Origin: Lewinellaceae bacterium | GTDB taxonomy: Bacteria; Bacteroidota; Bacteroidia; Chitinophagales; Saprospiraceae | DNA length: 64,000 nt | Direction: 5' to 3' | Assembly: GCA_016716135.1 (NCBI GenBank) | Contig: JADJWX010000015.1 | Span: 1-64,000, forward strand | Shown: piece after piece, positions 43,541-53,162 of the stretch | Position numbering within the stretch: the stretch's first letter is position 1 | Layout: every line of letters starts with the position of its first letter | Translations under genes and position numbers: made by a program | The notes under the pieces: model-generated | What the model saw: the letters and a program-made list of their open reading frames with translations, nothing else | What the model was told of the DNA's origin: nothing | Databases searched by the model: none

Positions 43541-43966
43541 GTGGCTTCTTCAGAAAAATTTGACGCAAAAAACGCCCCTAAACCTGTTGGCCTGTACCCG
43601 CACGCACGCCGGGTGGGTAATTTAATATTTCTTTCGGGAATCGGGCCGCGCGACCCCGAAACCGACGGGGTGCCGGGTCTGCAACGCAGTGCCGCAGGAA
43701 ATTTCACCGAATTTGATTTTGAAGCGCAGGTGCACTCCGTATTTCGCAATGTGCGGGCCGTGCTGGAAGCCAGCGGCGCCCGCTGGGAAGATTTGGTAGA
43801 CGTGACGGTTTTTCTGACCGATATGGAACGGGATTTTCACACCTTCAACCGCATATACGCCGAATATTTCAAAGAAAATCAGCCTTGCCGCACCACAGTG
43901 GGAATCGACCGGCTTCCCACACCCATTGCCATCGAATTGAAATGTGTGGCGATAATGCCCGGCTGA
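43541..43966 (+). CDS. RidA-family protein (YjgF/UK114)
   Basis: 141 residues with a GTG start at 43541 (MASSEKFDAKNAPKPVG if read as Met), chosen because no ATG is near the conserved N-terminus. RidA features: YPHARRVGNLIFLSG, FEAQVHSVFRNVRAVLEASGARWEDLVDVTVFLTDMERDF, the Arg of the active site in QPCRTTVGIDRLPTPIAIELKCVA. RidA hydrolyses reactive enamine/imine intermediates made by PLP enzymes such as threonine dehydratase. The longer GxGPRDPETDG loop fits the subgroup seen with 2-aminomuconate deaminase-like proteins. The gene stands divergently to the ROK kinase. Confidence 0.88.
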   Translation: MASSEKFDAKNAPKPVGLYPHARRVGNLIFLSGIGPRDPETDGVPGLQRSAAGNFTEFDFEAQVHSVFRNVRAVLEASGARWEDLVDVTVFLTDMERDFHTFNRIYAEYFKENQPCRTTVGIDRLPTPIAIELKCVAIMPG

Positions 43967-44004
43967 AAAAAAACTCGTCCTACGGCTTCAAGCCGTAGGA
44001 CGAG
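43966..44004 (-). terminator. Intrinsic terminator of the M1 aminopeptidase gene (minus strand)
   Basis: A 15-bp perfect stem (CTCGTCCTACGGCTT with AAGCCGTAGGACGAG) is followed, on the minus strand, by eight T (43966-43973). It may also stop RidA transcription on the other strand, where A-rich sequence follows. Confidence 0.85.
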
Positions 44005-44035
44005 CAAACAAAAAACCAACATTAAATCGCCAGCC

Positions 44036-46738
44036 TCAGGGCTGGTCAAACATGCCGTAGTACATCTTCAGCGTTTCGTCTTTTTCGTTTTCCCGGATTG
44101 TTTTCAGCATAGCGCTGAGTTCATCCACTTTGGCTTTATTGGCCTTTTCCGCATAATAATTCCGCAAATCGGCAATCGCCTTGGTGTTGCTGAACCGCCG
44201 CCACAGGCTGGCTGTACTATCAAGTGCAACAGCCTGAAAACCGCTTGGGGCCTGATCCAGAACTGCCGGGTCTTCCAAGCCGATCAGGTACTGCGTGAAC
44301 AGATCGTAAAACTTGAAGGTGGCCATGTTGTCGATCTTCGGCGCACTTTTTTGAAACCAGGCCAAGGCTCCCGCATCAGGTGCATTGGCATATAATTCGG
44401 CTACAGCCAGAATTATTCCCGGATTCTCATCGGCCTCCAGGTTTTTAGCTGCAGCCAGCGCGGCTTCCGGGTCGGTATTGCTCAGGGCATCCAGCGAAGC
44501 GCCCAACACGCTGTAAGCCTGGTCGGCCTGCATTCCTTTTTGGTACAACGGCACGTATTTTTTGTCGGCGGTTTGGCCGAGGGCGCCAATGGCCGCCGCG
44601 CGCACAGCAGGTTCCGGGTCGTTTTCAGCCAACTTGGCCACGAGTGTTTGCACGGCAGGGTCCATGATATCCACGAAAGAAATCGCATCCTGCCGGATCG
44701 ACCAGTGCTTGTCTTGCAGTGCTTCCCGGAAAATACCTGCGTTTTCAGAGGGGTCGTTTTTTAAATTGTCGATGGCGTCGCGGCGATCCTGGTAGCGCGG
44801 CGCATTGCGGTACATGAAAGCCCACTCCGCTGCCGTATGGTTATCGCTTTTCACAGCCAGCAGCGCTTTTTCGGCATCCACGTTGATCAGGGCAGGTTTG
44901 GCGGCTGCTTTGAACGTGAATGTTTGTGAGCGTTTCGTGACGCGAATATCTTCCCGGCGAACCTTACCGTCGGCATCGTAAATATCAACTTTCAACGGCA
45001 AGTCAAAAATATACGGCACATCGTTGGAAGCATCCTGGGTTTGATCGATGGTTACGGTAGCCATACCGGCACTTTCATCCCAGTCGTACCGGATGTCGAG
45101 GTTGGGGTGTCCGGCTTTGAAAAACCATTGGTTGAAAAACCAGTTGAGGTCCTGGCCGCTCACATCTTCAAAGGCCAGGCGCAGTTCGTGGGCTTCCACG
45201 TCGGTGTATTCGTGTTTTTTCAAATAATAGCTCAGGCCGGAAAAAAAGGCGTCATCGCCAAGGTAGGTCCGCAACATGTGCAAAATCGCGCCGCCTTTGT
45301 TGTAGGAGTGGGCATCGAACATGGATTCGCGGTTTTCATAGCCGAAATCGATGAGCGGGTGGCCACCGCCCAGGGCGGAATAGATATATCCCTGGCGCTC
45401 ACTCATCTCATGGTGATCGGCTTCGTCGCGGCCGTATTTATGTTCCAGCCAGAGGTACTCCGAATAGTTCGCAAAACCCTCGTTGAGGGTAAGATTGGCC
45501 CAGCTTTCGGTAGTCACCAAATCGCCAAACCAATGGTGAAACATCTCGTGCGCCACCACTTTTTCGTTTGTCCAGTGATTATCGAGCAGGCCGCGCTTGT
45601 CCTGCTGAACAAATTCGCCGTAAATAACAGCGGTCGTATTTTCCATGGCGCCGCTAACGTAGTCGCGCACTACCACCTGCGAAAATTTCGGCCAGGGGTA
45701 GGCAAAGTCCAGTTTTTGGGAGAAAAACTCCAGCATCTCCGTGGTGTATGGGTAGATATCCCGGGCGTATTCCTTAAACTTGGGTTCGACATAATAGTCG
45801 ACCGGAATGCCGCGCCAGTTGTCTTTCACCACTGCATATTCGCCGATAGCCATCATGAACAGGTAAGGCGCATGCGGCTTGTCCATTTTCCAGTAATCGG
45901 TGCGCGTACCGTCCGTATTTTTTTTGGAGGAAACCAAAATTCCGTTCGACAAGGTGGTGTATTTATCCTCCACGGTGAGGTACATTTCCTGCGTGCAGCG
46001 CTCATTGGGCTTGTCGACCGTCGGGAACCAGAAAGAATTGCTCTCGGTTTCACCCTGCGTCCAAATCTGCCGGGGTTTTTCCGCGTCAGCGCCATCGGCA
46101 TTGATAAAATACAGGCCCTTATCGCTGGAAATAGCCGCACTGCCGCCGAACGACTCGCGTTCGTCGGGCTTTGCCGTGTAGGAAATCACCACGGTGTATT
46201 TATCCTTCCGGGTAAATGTTTTGCCCAGTTGGATCACCAGTTTCTCGTTATCATAATCGTATTTCAGCGGTTCGGTTTTGCCTTCAAAATGGATCGAATG
46301 GATGTCAAAATTTTTGGCATCCAGCGTCAGCTTGTCCGTAGGGTAGAACCAGGGGCGCAGCGTGAGCGTCGCTACCCCCTTAGCGCGTTTTTTCTCCCAG
46401 TCAAACGACAGGGCGAGCTTGGTGTGGATCAGATCGTGTTCAAAGGTATGGGAGGCGTTGTAGCGCGGCAGGGTATCCGACACGGGTTCGGCCCCGGGCA
46501 TAACCTCCGCTTCGTCCATGAAGATATATTCCTCCGGGGCTTCTTCATCCCATCCGGCATCTTCGCCCGTCAGGGGCTTGCCAATGGTATCCCACTCCAT
46601 GCTTTGTTCGGGTATTGCCGGATTTTTGGTGGCCGCTGTTTTATCGGCCGTTTTGGGGGTACAGGCAGCCAACGCGACCAAAAAGGCCAGCACCGCCGGG
46701 GTCAAAAGGTTTCTCATGTTATTCCGAAAATTTGACAT
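44036..46738 (-). CDS. M1-family aminopeptidase, lipoprotein, with HEAT-like C-terminus
   Basis: 900 residues. Two ATGs fit (46738 and 46717); the signal peptide ends in ALAAC, a lipobox. The peptidase has the exopeptidase motif SGAMENTTAV and the zinc site HEMFHHWFGDLVTTESWANLTLNEGFA (HExxH-18-E). The N-terminal beta saddle and a C-terminal helical HEAT-like region (repeats such as DPAVQTLVAKLAENDPEPAVRAAAIGALGQ) are present. It removes N-terminal residues from peptides in the periplasm or on the outer membrane. An intrinsic terminator follows. Confidence 0.95.
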   Translation of the reverse strand: MSNFRNNMRNLLTPAVLAFLVALAACTPKTADKTAATKNPAIPEQSMEWDTIGKPLTGEDAGWDEEAPEEYIFMDEAEVMPGAEPVSDTLPRYNASHTFEHDLIHTKLALSFDWEKKRAKGVATLTLRPWFYPTDKLTLDAKNFDIHSIHFEGKTEPLKYDYDNEKLVIQLGKTFTRKDKYTVVISYTAKPDERESFGGSAAISSDKGLYFINADGADAEKPRQIWTQGETESNSFWFPTVDKPNERCTQEMYLTVEDKYTTLSNGILVSSKKNTDGTRTDYWKMDKPHAPYLFMMAIGEYAVVKDNWRGIPVDYYVEPKFKEYARDIYPYTTEMLEFFSQKLDFAYPWPKFSQVVVRDYVSGAMENTTAVIYGEFVQQDKRGLLDNHWTNEKVVAHEMFHHWFGDLVTTESWANLTLNEGFANYSEYLWLEHKYGRDEADHHEMSERQGYIYSALGGGHPLIDFGYENRESMFDAHSYNKGGAILHMLRTYLGDDAFFSGLSYYLKKHEYTDVEAHELRLAFEDVSGQDLNWFFNQWFFKAGHPNLDIRYDWDESAGMATVTIDQTQDASNDVPYIFDLPLKVDIYDADGKVRREDIRVTKRSQTFTFKAAAKPALINVDAEKALLAVKSDNHTAAEWAFMYRNAPRYQDRRDAIDNLKNDPSENAGIFREALQDKHWSIRQDAISFVDIMDPAVQTLVAKLAENDPEPAVRAAAIGALGQTADKKYVPLYQKGMQADQAYSVLGASLDALSNTDPEAALAAAKNLEADENPGIILAVAELYANAPDAGALAWFQKSAPKIDNMATFKFYDLFTQYLIGLEDPAVLDQAPSGFQAVALDSTASLWRRFSNTKAIADLRNYYAEKANKAKVDELSAMLKTIRENEKDETLKMYYGMFDQP

Positions 46739-46849
46739 TGGATTTACTTTTAAAAAAAGGGCTGCAAGATTAGCGGCTTTTTAACGATTTTTCGCCGGCT
46801 TTCGCCAAACCGGCGCTTTTATCCTGCCATTAACGTAAAACAAACGCCC

Positions 46850-47656
46850 ATGGAACAAAAAACGTATATCGACCAAATCTATGACCTGATTCTCCAGTTT
46901 GGGCCTAAAATTGTGTCGGCCCTGATCCTCCTATTTGTAGGAATGTGGGTGATCCGCCGGGTAGTCCGCTCCTTTGGCGTATTGCTTGAAAAACGGCATG
47001 TGGATGCCAGCCTGCGCCCGTTTTTGGTTACGCTGATCGATGTGGCGCTCAAAGTGGCCTTGCTGCTGGTGGTCGCTTCGCAGATCGGCATTGAAACCAC
47101 TTCGTTCATTGCTGTCTTCTCTGCCATTGCCTTTGCCATCGGCCTGGCCCTGCAGGGCAGCCTGGGCAATTTTGCGAGTGGGGTACTCATTCTCCTGTTC
47201 CGGCCCTACCGCGTCGGCGACCTGCTTTCGGTCGAAGATTTTACCGGCTACGTGTCGGAAATCCAGATTTTCAACACGATCCTGATCACCGAGCACGGCA
47301 AAAAAATCATTATTCCAAACAGTAAAATTACCGAAGGACCCATCGAAAATATCGCGCTGGGTGAAGATGTACAGGTAGAAATCAGCATCCTGCTCGACAG
47401 CAACACCAGTGTGCCGGCTATCCGGGAGGCCGCGAGTGCGGCAGCCGCCGAATGCCCCTGGCTGGTCGAAGGCCGGCAGGCCGAAGTGGTCATTTCCGGC
47501 CTCAACCGCGAAGACATGAAAGTGGATATTGCCTGGTGGACAACCGGAGAGAACTACATTCACACACTCGATTTTATCCACGAAGCGCTGCGGGATGCTT
47601 TTGAAACACGGGGCATTGCGCTTGCCCGGGAACGCCGCCGGGAAATGTTGGAATAA
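46850..47656 (+). CDS. Small-conductance mechanosensitive channel (MscS family)
   Basis: 268 residues. Three membrane helices: IVSALILLFVGMWVIRRVV, VALKVALLLVVASQI and the pore-lining SFIAVFSAIAFAIGLALQGSLGNFASGVLILLFRPY, with the Ala/Gly ridge of MscS. The beta domain (VGDLLSVEDFTGYVSEIQIFNTILIT ... IIIPNSKI) and the cytoplasmic alpha/beta domain follow. Length is close to E. coli MscS (286). It protects against osmotic downshock by releasing solutes at the inner membrane. Confidence 0.95.
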   Translation: MEQKTYIDQIYDLILQFGPKIVSALILLFVGMWVIRRVVRSFGVLLEKRHVDASLRPFLVTLIDVALKVALLLVVASQIGIETTSFIAVFSAIAFAIGLALQGSLGNFASGVLILLFRPYRVGDLLSVEDFTGYVSEIQIFNTILITEHGKKIIIPNSKITEGPIENIALGEDVQVEISILLDSNTSVPAIREAASAAAAECPWLVEGRQAEVVISGLNREDMKVDIAWWTTGENYIHTLDFIHEALRDAFETRGIALARERRREMLE

Positions 47657-47659
47657 TTT

Positions 47660-47819
47660 GCGATTTTGGATTTACGAATTACGATTGGTGCACCATTTCG
47701 GGTAAATGAAGTTGGATGCTTTTTTGTAAAATTTCAAAAACTTGAAATCTATCCATTCAGAAATGATGAACCAATCGTAAATCGTAAATCGTAATTCGTA
47801 AATCGTAATTCGTAAATCA
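47660..47819. repeat. Heptad-word inverted repeat element, copy C
   Basis: The right arm has seven 7-nt words (TAAATCG, TAATTCG). The shorter left arm (TACGAAT, TACGATT) is complementary in part. The centre begins TGCACCATTTCGGGTAAATGAAG, related to the centres of copies A and B. It lies between mscS and the convergent choice-of-anchor gene. Confidence 0.8.
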
Positions 47820-47820
47820 T

Positions 47821-50800
47821 CTAAAATTGTAACACAAACCGCGTCAGCGCCCGCTCGCCACCCGGCGTCGTCAATTCCAGCACATACAGGCCTTCGGCCA
47901 AACGTTCGGGCAACTGCATTTTAACCACGCCAAAGTCGTTGTTCAGCGTTTGCTCAAAAACCAGTTGCCCGCGGCCGTTGAGCACCCGGCTGTGTACGGA
48001 GCCGCCCGGCCATGCGCGCAAATCCAGGGAAAGCAGCCCCGTCGTCGGGTTGGGATAAAACTGCACAGGCAGCGATTCCGCCGTTTTAAACGTGCGTTCC
48101 TGAATGTTGCCGCCATCAAAATCGGGATCCATGCCGACCGGACAATAAAACGTGTTCAGGTAAGCCTCGTAATAAGACTGATAGATCAGTTTGGAAACCA
48201 CATGGATGTAGTTGGGGCTGACCTGCGGCGGCAAGGTAAACGTGAACTCATCCGATTCGCCATTGGAAAGGCCCGAACCATTCAACTTGGGTGAAAAGCG
48301 AATGGAATAAAACGGCGAAAAATTTGGGTTCCGAACGGCGTAAGAAATGCCCGCCGGACTGATGTATTGCGCATTATCGACCGGTTTTACAGCCTTCAGG
48401 CCCGTGGGCAGTTCAAAGGCGATGTAGACCAAGTCCTGGCTGCAATTGTTCGTTGCGCGGATACGGTAAGTCTTTTCGTCGGCCATATTTTTATTGATGC
48501 TCATCAATTCGTACTTCATACAGCCGATGTCTTTGATATCGCAGGCTTCCGCTTCGGCAATGCGCACATCAAAACAGCAGGACGCCGAGTTGCCGCAGCT
48601 GTCGGTCGCAACGAAACACACTTCCGTGATACCAAAAGAATAGGCACTTCCCGAGGGCAGGCCTGCGGTTTGCTCCAGATCAATACCCGGGCAGGGACAG
48701 TCGCTGTTAAATGTCGGCAGGTCAAATTGCACCACCGGTGGAGCATTCCCGTTCAGCGTGACCTGATAATCGATCGGGCAGTTGATCGCCACCGTCGATG
48801 GCGCCGGCGTGGCATACTCCAGGGTATAGGTGACCAGGGTATCACAGGCGCCGTTTTGCCCGGGCTGCGCGTAAACGACCGTCCCGGGGTCCGTGTAGGC
48901 TGTACCGCCAATAAATACCGGTTCGCCCGGACAAAAAGTAATGGTTTGCGATCGGGTGGGTTTGGGTAATACCTCCAACGTATAGGTAATGAGTGTGTCG
49001 CAGTTGCCGTTGAGGCCCTGCAGGGTATCGATTACTGTTCCCGATTCAGTGTACACCGTTCCGCCAATGGTAACAGAATCGCCCTCACAAAAAATGATGG
49101 TGTCGGATAACACCTGAAGCGGGATTTCCATCAAAACGATTGTTTGCACGGTATCGCAGGCACCGCCGGAGCCAGGCAGGGTATTGATAATCGTTGTCGG
49201 CGCGGTGTACACGCTGTCATTTACCAACACACTCTCCCCGGCACAAAATTCAATTTGCTGGTTTAATTGCACCAGCGGCACAATTTCCACCTGGGCCGAC
49301 GCCGTGCGGGTTTCGCCGCAGGCGTCCGTCACGGTGAGGTCGTAGGCGCTCAGCCCGGCCACCGGAACGGTGATTGCCGCCGTCGTCTCGCCGGTATTCC
49401 ACGCAAAAGAAACGGGATCAACGCCCCCGTTTACGGTGGGAATCAAAACCGTTGTATTGCCTTCGCAAACCGCTACGTCGTTCAGGCTGACCTCCAAGGC
49501 CGGTTTGTCATTGATCGTGATCACAAATTCCGTCTGATCGCAGGAGCAGGCATCACTGAGTTCCAAAATTATATGTTCAGGACCTTCCATCATATTATCT
49601 TCAAAAACTACCAGCGGCACCAGAATTTCACTTTGCCCGGCAGGTATGACCACAGGACTGACCAGCGGAGCGTAGTCATCGCCGGGAGTAGCCGTGCTGG
49701 TTCCGGAAACCACAAAATCAACCGTTTCCGACTGGCTGAGATCGCTGTTCGTACGGGCAAAGCGGATGTACGACGTGTCGCAGGCTTCCAGCGCTTCCGC
49801 CTGACCCGCAGCATTTTCCATGCTGAGCGCAACGCCGCTACCGGCGTCGAACGAATTGGCGCGCAGAAAAACGGCACTCGCATAGCGGGCATCGCCTACG
49901 TCGGCAATCGCCAGTTTGATGTGGTAGGTGGAACAGGGGATCACATCAGCCTGGGCCGTAAATACTTGCGTCCAGCCGTCCAGCTCACAATCGTCAAGAT
50001 TTGCCGTCGGAAACAAAAAGCAAGGCGAAAGAAAAAAATCGTTGTTGTTGACGTAATAGTTGGCGTTGGTCAGGTAATTAATATTGTTTGTGGTGACCGG
50101 GGTGCTTGTACCTGGGATCAGGGCGATATTTTGCTTGCCGGTTATGCCCGGACCGCTGATAAAAAAGCCGAACACATCGTTGTACTGGGAATTGATAAAC
50201 TCGCAGTGTTCTTCAGAGCCAAAAACAAAGTCGAACTGCACCTTGGAAGCCGTAGGCGTGAAATCAAACTCAATAGTGGAAAGGTCAAACTGGTTGCCGC
50301 TTGTGAGTGCCGCAAGGTCAGGGTCATCGGCTGAGTTGACAAAAAAACCGCCATTTGCCATACTGGAGGTATTGGGGCCGGGGAGCACGCTGACATCGCC
50401 GGTAGACAACACCACCCCGCTTTCCAGACCAATGCTCGAACCACCGCTGGCAAACGTACCGCGCGAACTGACATTCCCCACAGCCGTCACACTGTCGACC
50501 TCATAGCAATCGCCGCCGATCAGGGTATTGCGAATCAGACTTTCCGGATCCACGCTGCCCGTTGTGAGCAGGTTGGCCGATTCGAGCCGGTTTGTAAATT
50601 TTTTTAGCCAGGATTTATCCTCCGGACAACTGATGCAATTTACCGATAACGACAGTGGAATACTGGTTAGCGGCTGCTCGTCGCGGGCATCCAGTTCCAG
50701 CAAAACACAGGCTGCCGGCGCGGTAAACTGCAAGCTGTTCAGCCTGCCGGATTCGCGCGTACTTGCCAGCACCGGTGTTCCGGAAGTGTTCAGTTCAAAA

Positions 50801-51027
50801 GTGGTTTTTTGCCCGTAAACAGCGCCCAGTGCAATAACGGTATACTGTTCACCCACGTTCAGGCCGCAAATCTGGATTTGATTTTTACCCCCCGGCACGT
50901 CCATAGACGCCCGCAGGTGCGCACCGGTAAGTTTAATAGTTTGAAGTTGCTGCGCAAACAGCAGGGCTGGCGCCAGTGCACCGGCTACGAGCATAAGCGT
51001 AGCGCGCTTAAACGATAGTCGTTTCAT
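47821..51027 (-). CDS. Choice-of-anchor L domain protein with T9SS sorting domain
   Basis: 1068 residues with signal peptide MKRLSFKRATLMLVAGALAPALLFAQ. Residues about 160-400 fit the choice-of-anchor L domain (SSIGLESGVVLSTGDVS, FDFTPTASKVQFDFVFGSEEHCEFI, DVFGFFISGPGITGKQNIALIP). A Calx-beta-like part (TSTATPGDDYAPLVSPVVIPAGQSE) and three repeats of Ig-like/SprB type (VYTESGTVIDTLQGLNGNCDTL, VYAQPGQNGACDTL) follow, with an HYR-like unit around 760-830. The last 80 residues are a T9SS type A sorting domain (FYPNPTTGLLSLDLR ... GLYVLELTTPGG). Probably a cell-surface or released adhesin or gliding-related protein; the role is inferred. Confidence 0.9.
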   Translation of the reverse strand: MKRLSFKRATLMLVAGALAPALLFAQQLQTIKLTGAHLRASMDVPGGKNQIQICGLNVGEQYTVIALGAVYGQKTTFELNTSGTPVLASTRESGRLNSLQFTAPAACVLLELDARDEQPLTSIPLSLSVNCISCPEDKSWLKKFTNRLESANLLTTGSVDPESLIRNTLIGGDCYEVDSVTAVGNVSSRGTFASGGSSIGLESGVVLSTGDVSVLPGPNTSSMANGGFFVNSADDPDLAALTSGNQFDLSTIEFDFTPTASKVQFDFVFGSEEHCEFINSQYNDVFGFFISGPGITGKQNIALIPGTSTPVTTNNINYLTNANYYVNNNDFFLSPCFLFPTANLDDCELDGWTQVFTAQADVIPCSTYHIKLAIADVGDARYASAVFLRANSFDAGSGVALSMENAAGQAEALEACDTSYIRFARTNSDLSQSETVDFVVSGTSTATPGDDYAPLVSPVVIPAGQSEILVPLVVFEDNMMEGPEHIILELSDACSCDQTEFVITINDKPALEVSLNDVAVCEGNTTVLIPTVNGGVDPVSFAWNTGETTAAITVPVAGLSAYDLTVTDACGETRTASAQVEIVPLVQLNQQIEFCAGESVLVNDSVYTAPTTIINTLPGSGGACDTVQTIVLMEIPLQVLSDTIIFCEGDSVTIGGTVYTESGTVIDTLQGLNGNCDTLITYTLEVLPKPTRSQTITFCPGEPVFIGGTAYTDPGTVVYAQPGQNGACDTLVTYTLEYATPAPSTVAINCPIDYQVTLNGNAPPVVQFDLPTFNSDCPCPGIDLEQTAGLPSGSAYSFGITEVCFVATDSCGNSASCCFDVRIAEAEACDIKDIGCMKYELMSINKNMADEKTYRIRATNNCSQDLVYIAFELPTGLKAVKPVDNAQYISPAGISYAVRNPNFSPFYSIRFSPKLNGSGLSNGESDEFTFTLPPQVSPNYIHVVSKLIYQSYYEAYLNTFYCPVGMDPDFDGGNIQERTFKTAESLPVQFYPNPTTGLLSLDLRAWPGGSVHSRVLNGRGQLVFEQTLNNDFGVVKMQLPERLAEGLYVLELTTPGGERALTRFVLQF

Positions 51028-51351
51028 GTGTTTTTAGATGGTACGTTAAAAAAGCTTGTGTAAGCTGGCGGGAGGGAATTTTGGATTTTTCAGAATTAGC
51101 ATTTGCGTTCCGGCCAAAAGGGCGGGCATGCCGGAAAGACGCAGCCCCGAAAATAATGCATTTTCAAGGCCTGCCCGCAAGCAACCTATATTTTTTTTTA
51201 AAATGTCAGAAATCTGTCGGAATACGCTCCCCCGAATTGGGTAGGCGGCAGGGAGGTGCGTCTTTTGTTTCCCGTTTGAGTGTTGTTTCTTTTTAAGTCA
51301 AAAGTTCAATTTGAAAAGTCTAATTTGAAAAGGTCATAGCCCTCAAATTCA
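51028..51351. other. Intergenic with hairpin and heptad words
   Basis: About 320 bp between the choice-of-anchor gene and recJ, both on the minus strand. A GC-rich inverted pair (GCGGGCA / TGCCCGC) around 51120-51180 could end recJ-proximal transcription. No gene is seen. Confidence 0.45.
51295..51336. repeat. Heptad words AAAAGTY-YAATTTG
   Basis: Alternating 7-nt words AAAAGTT, CAATTTG, AAAAGTC, TAATTTG. The same words form the inner palindrome at 55653-55770, so this is a single-armed copy. Confidence 0.6.
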
Positions 51352-53049
51352 TTAAGTGGCTGTGATCCCCTTCGCCATCAGCGCCAATACCCGCTCGCCC
51401 TGCCATTGGTCTTCAAATAAGTTGAAAGCCAGGTCGAAAGCGTCGTTTTTTACTTCGGAAAAAGCGTCGCCCAAACCAAACCCGATACCCGTAAAAACCG
51501 GCCCCTCGTTTTGGCGGACCGAAAGCCGCACGTGGTTATCGGCAAGCAGGCGGCTCCGGCCGGTGTCGCGCACCCCCAAAGCCCGAAATACGGGCGCCAT
51601 ATTGCCCGGGCCGAAAGGTGCAAATTGCCGGAGCGTACGCCAAAACTGCGGTGTAATTTCTTCAAAACGGATGTTGGCGCTGATTTCCAGCTCCGGCGTT
51701 TCTGCCGCTTCGGAAATTGTTTCGCAGACAATTTTTTCAAACTGCGCCACAAAATCCGGTACATTTTCCACCGGCATTTGCAGGCCCGCCGCATGCGCAT
51801 GCCCGCCAAAGGAATGGAACAAGTGTTCGCAGCGACCAAGTGCGGCATGCAGATCAAAACCCGGTACCGAGCGCGCCGACCCTACCGCCCGGTCGCCGCT
51901 TTGGGTCAGTACCACCGCCGGCCGGTGAAACTGCTCCACCAGGCGGCTGGCAACAATACCGATAATGCCCTTGTGCCAGCCGGGATCAAATTGAACGATA
52001 CTTTTCCGGTGCGCGAAGTCCGGGTCGCGTTCGACACGGCGGCGGGCGTCTCCGGCCGTGTGTTGGTCCACCTCCCGGCGCTCGCGGTTGCGGGAACGCA
52101 GGGTGGCTGCCGCTTCCAGCGCACTGTTGCGGTCAACGGACAACAATACCCGAACCGCCTCGCGGGCATCGCCCAACCGACCGGCAGCATTGATCATCGG
52201 GCCAATGCCGAATACCACGTCGCTGACCTCAAGCGGATACCTACGCCCGCTGTGTTCAACCAAGGCCCACAAGCCCAACCTGGGGTTGCGGTTCAGCAGT
52301 TGCAGCCCGAAATGCGTCAGGATGCGGTTTTCGCCGGTGACCGGCACCAGGTCGCAGCAAATACTGACGGCTACCAGGTCGAGTAAGGCATGGCATTTCG
52401 CCGGATCCACGTTTTGCCGCAAGGCAAAAGCCTGTACCAGTTTGAACACCACACCACAGCCGCTCAGCCCATCATTCGGGTAAGGGCAATCGCTGCGTTT
52501 GGGATCGAGCACCGCCACGGCCGGCGGCAGGGTATCGTCGGGCAAATGGTGGTCGCAAACGATCACGTCGATGCCGTACGTCGAAGCCAGTTCAATGGCC
52601 CGGTGCGCCTTTACCCCGCAATCCATCACCACCATCAGCGTTGCAGCGCCTGCCCGGGCATACTCCACACCCGCCCGGCTCAGGCCGTAGCCCTCCTTGT
52701 CGCGATCGGGGAGATAGTAGTCCAGCTCCCGGGTAAAATCGGAAAGGAACGTGTAAAGCAAGGCCACGCTGGTGGTGCCGTCCACGTCGTAGTCGCCGTA
52801 CAGCAAAATACGCTCGCCCCGGTTGAGGGCATTTTCGAGTCGGTTGACGGCGGCTTCCATGTCTTTCATCAGGAAAGGATCGTGCAGGTCGTCCAATGTT
52901 GGCCGGAAAAATTGGCGGGCTTCATCAAAAGAGGAAATACCCCGCTGGGCCAGCAGACGGCAGAGCAAAGGTGAAATCCGGAGTGATTCGTGCAGGTGTT
53001 GCGCGGTGGCTTCCTCGACAGGAAGCAGGCGCCAGCGTTGCGCAGGCAT
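51352..53049 (-). CDS. recJ: Single-stranded-DNA-specific exonuclease RecJ
   Basis: 565 residues, the usual length. DHH-family motifs: LLYGDYDVDGTTSVALLYTFL, MDCGVKA, VCDHHLPDD and DLVAVSICCDLVPV; then the DHHA1 motif GGHAHAAGLQMP and an OB-like C-terminus. It digests single-stranded DNA 5' to 3' in RecF recombination, mismatch repair and base-excision repair. The gene is divergent from the GH57 gene, whose ATG lies 114 bp away. Confidence 0.96.
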   Translation of the reverse strand: MPAQRWRLLPVEEATAQHLHESLRISPLLCRLLAQRGISSFDEARQFFRPTLDDLHDPFLMKDMEAAVNRLENALNRGERILLYGDYDVDGTTSVALLYTFLSDFTRELDYYLPDRDKEGYGLSRAGVEYARAGAATLMVVMDCGVKAHRAIELASTYGIDVIVCDHHLPDDTLPPAVAVLDPKRSDCPYPNDGLSGCGVVFKLVQAFALRQNVDPAKCHALLDLVAVSICCDLVPVTGENRILTHFGLQLLNRNPRLGLWALVEHSGRRYPLEVSDVVFGIGPMINAAGRLGDAREAVRVLLSVDRNSALEAAATLRSRNRERREVDQHTAGDARRRVERDPDFAHRKSIVQFDPGWHKGIIGIVASRLVEQFHRPAVVLTQSGDRAVGSARSVPGFDLHAALGRCEHLFHSFGGHAHAAGLQMPVENVPDFVAQFEKIVCETISEAAETPELEISANIRFEEITPQFWRTLRQFAPFGPGNMAPVFRALGVRDTGRSRLLADNHVRLSVRQNEGPVFTGIGFGLGDAFSEVKNDAFDLAFNLFEDQWQGERVLALMAKGITAT

Positions 53050-53134
53050 GGTATGTCAAATTTGGGTTATACTGGCTGGGTGGTGAAGATACGCAGAAAG
53101 TCGTTGATAAAAGTCGATCTTAAATCCTGGGCTG

Positions 53135-53142
53135 TATTTTTG
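53135..53142 (+). promoter_or_regulatory. Promoter -7 element TATTTTTG
   Basis: TATTTTTG fits TAnnTTTG and ends 20 nt before ATG 53163 of the GH57/DUF3536 gene. Confidence 0.55.
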
Positions 53143-53162
53143 CCCTTCAACTACAACGACGA

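Noticed and set aside
45041..46735. 564-codon plus-strand open frame opposite the M1 aminopeptidase
   Set aside because: It is the complement of a well-conserved metallopeptidase with full motifs; the translation is low-complexity and unrelated to known proteins.
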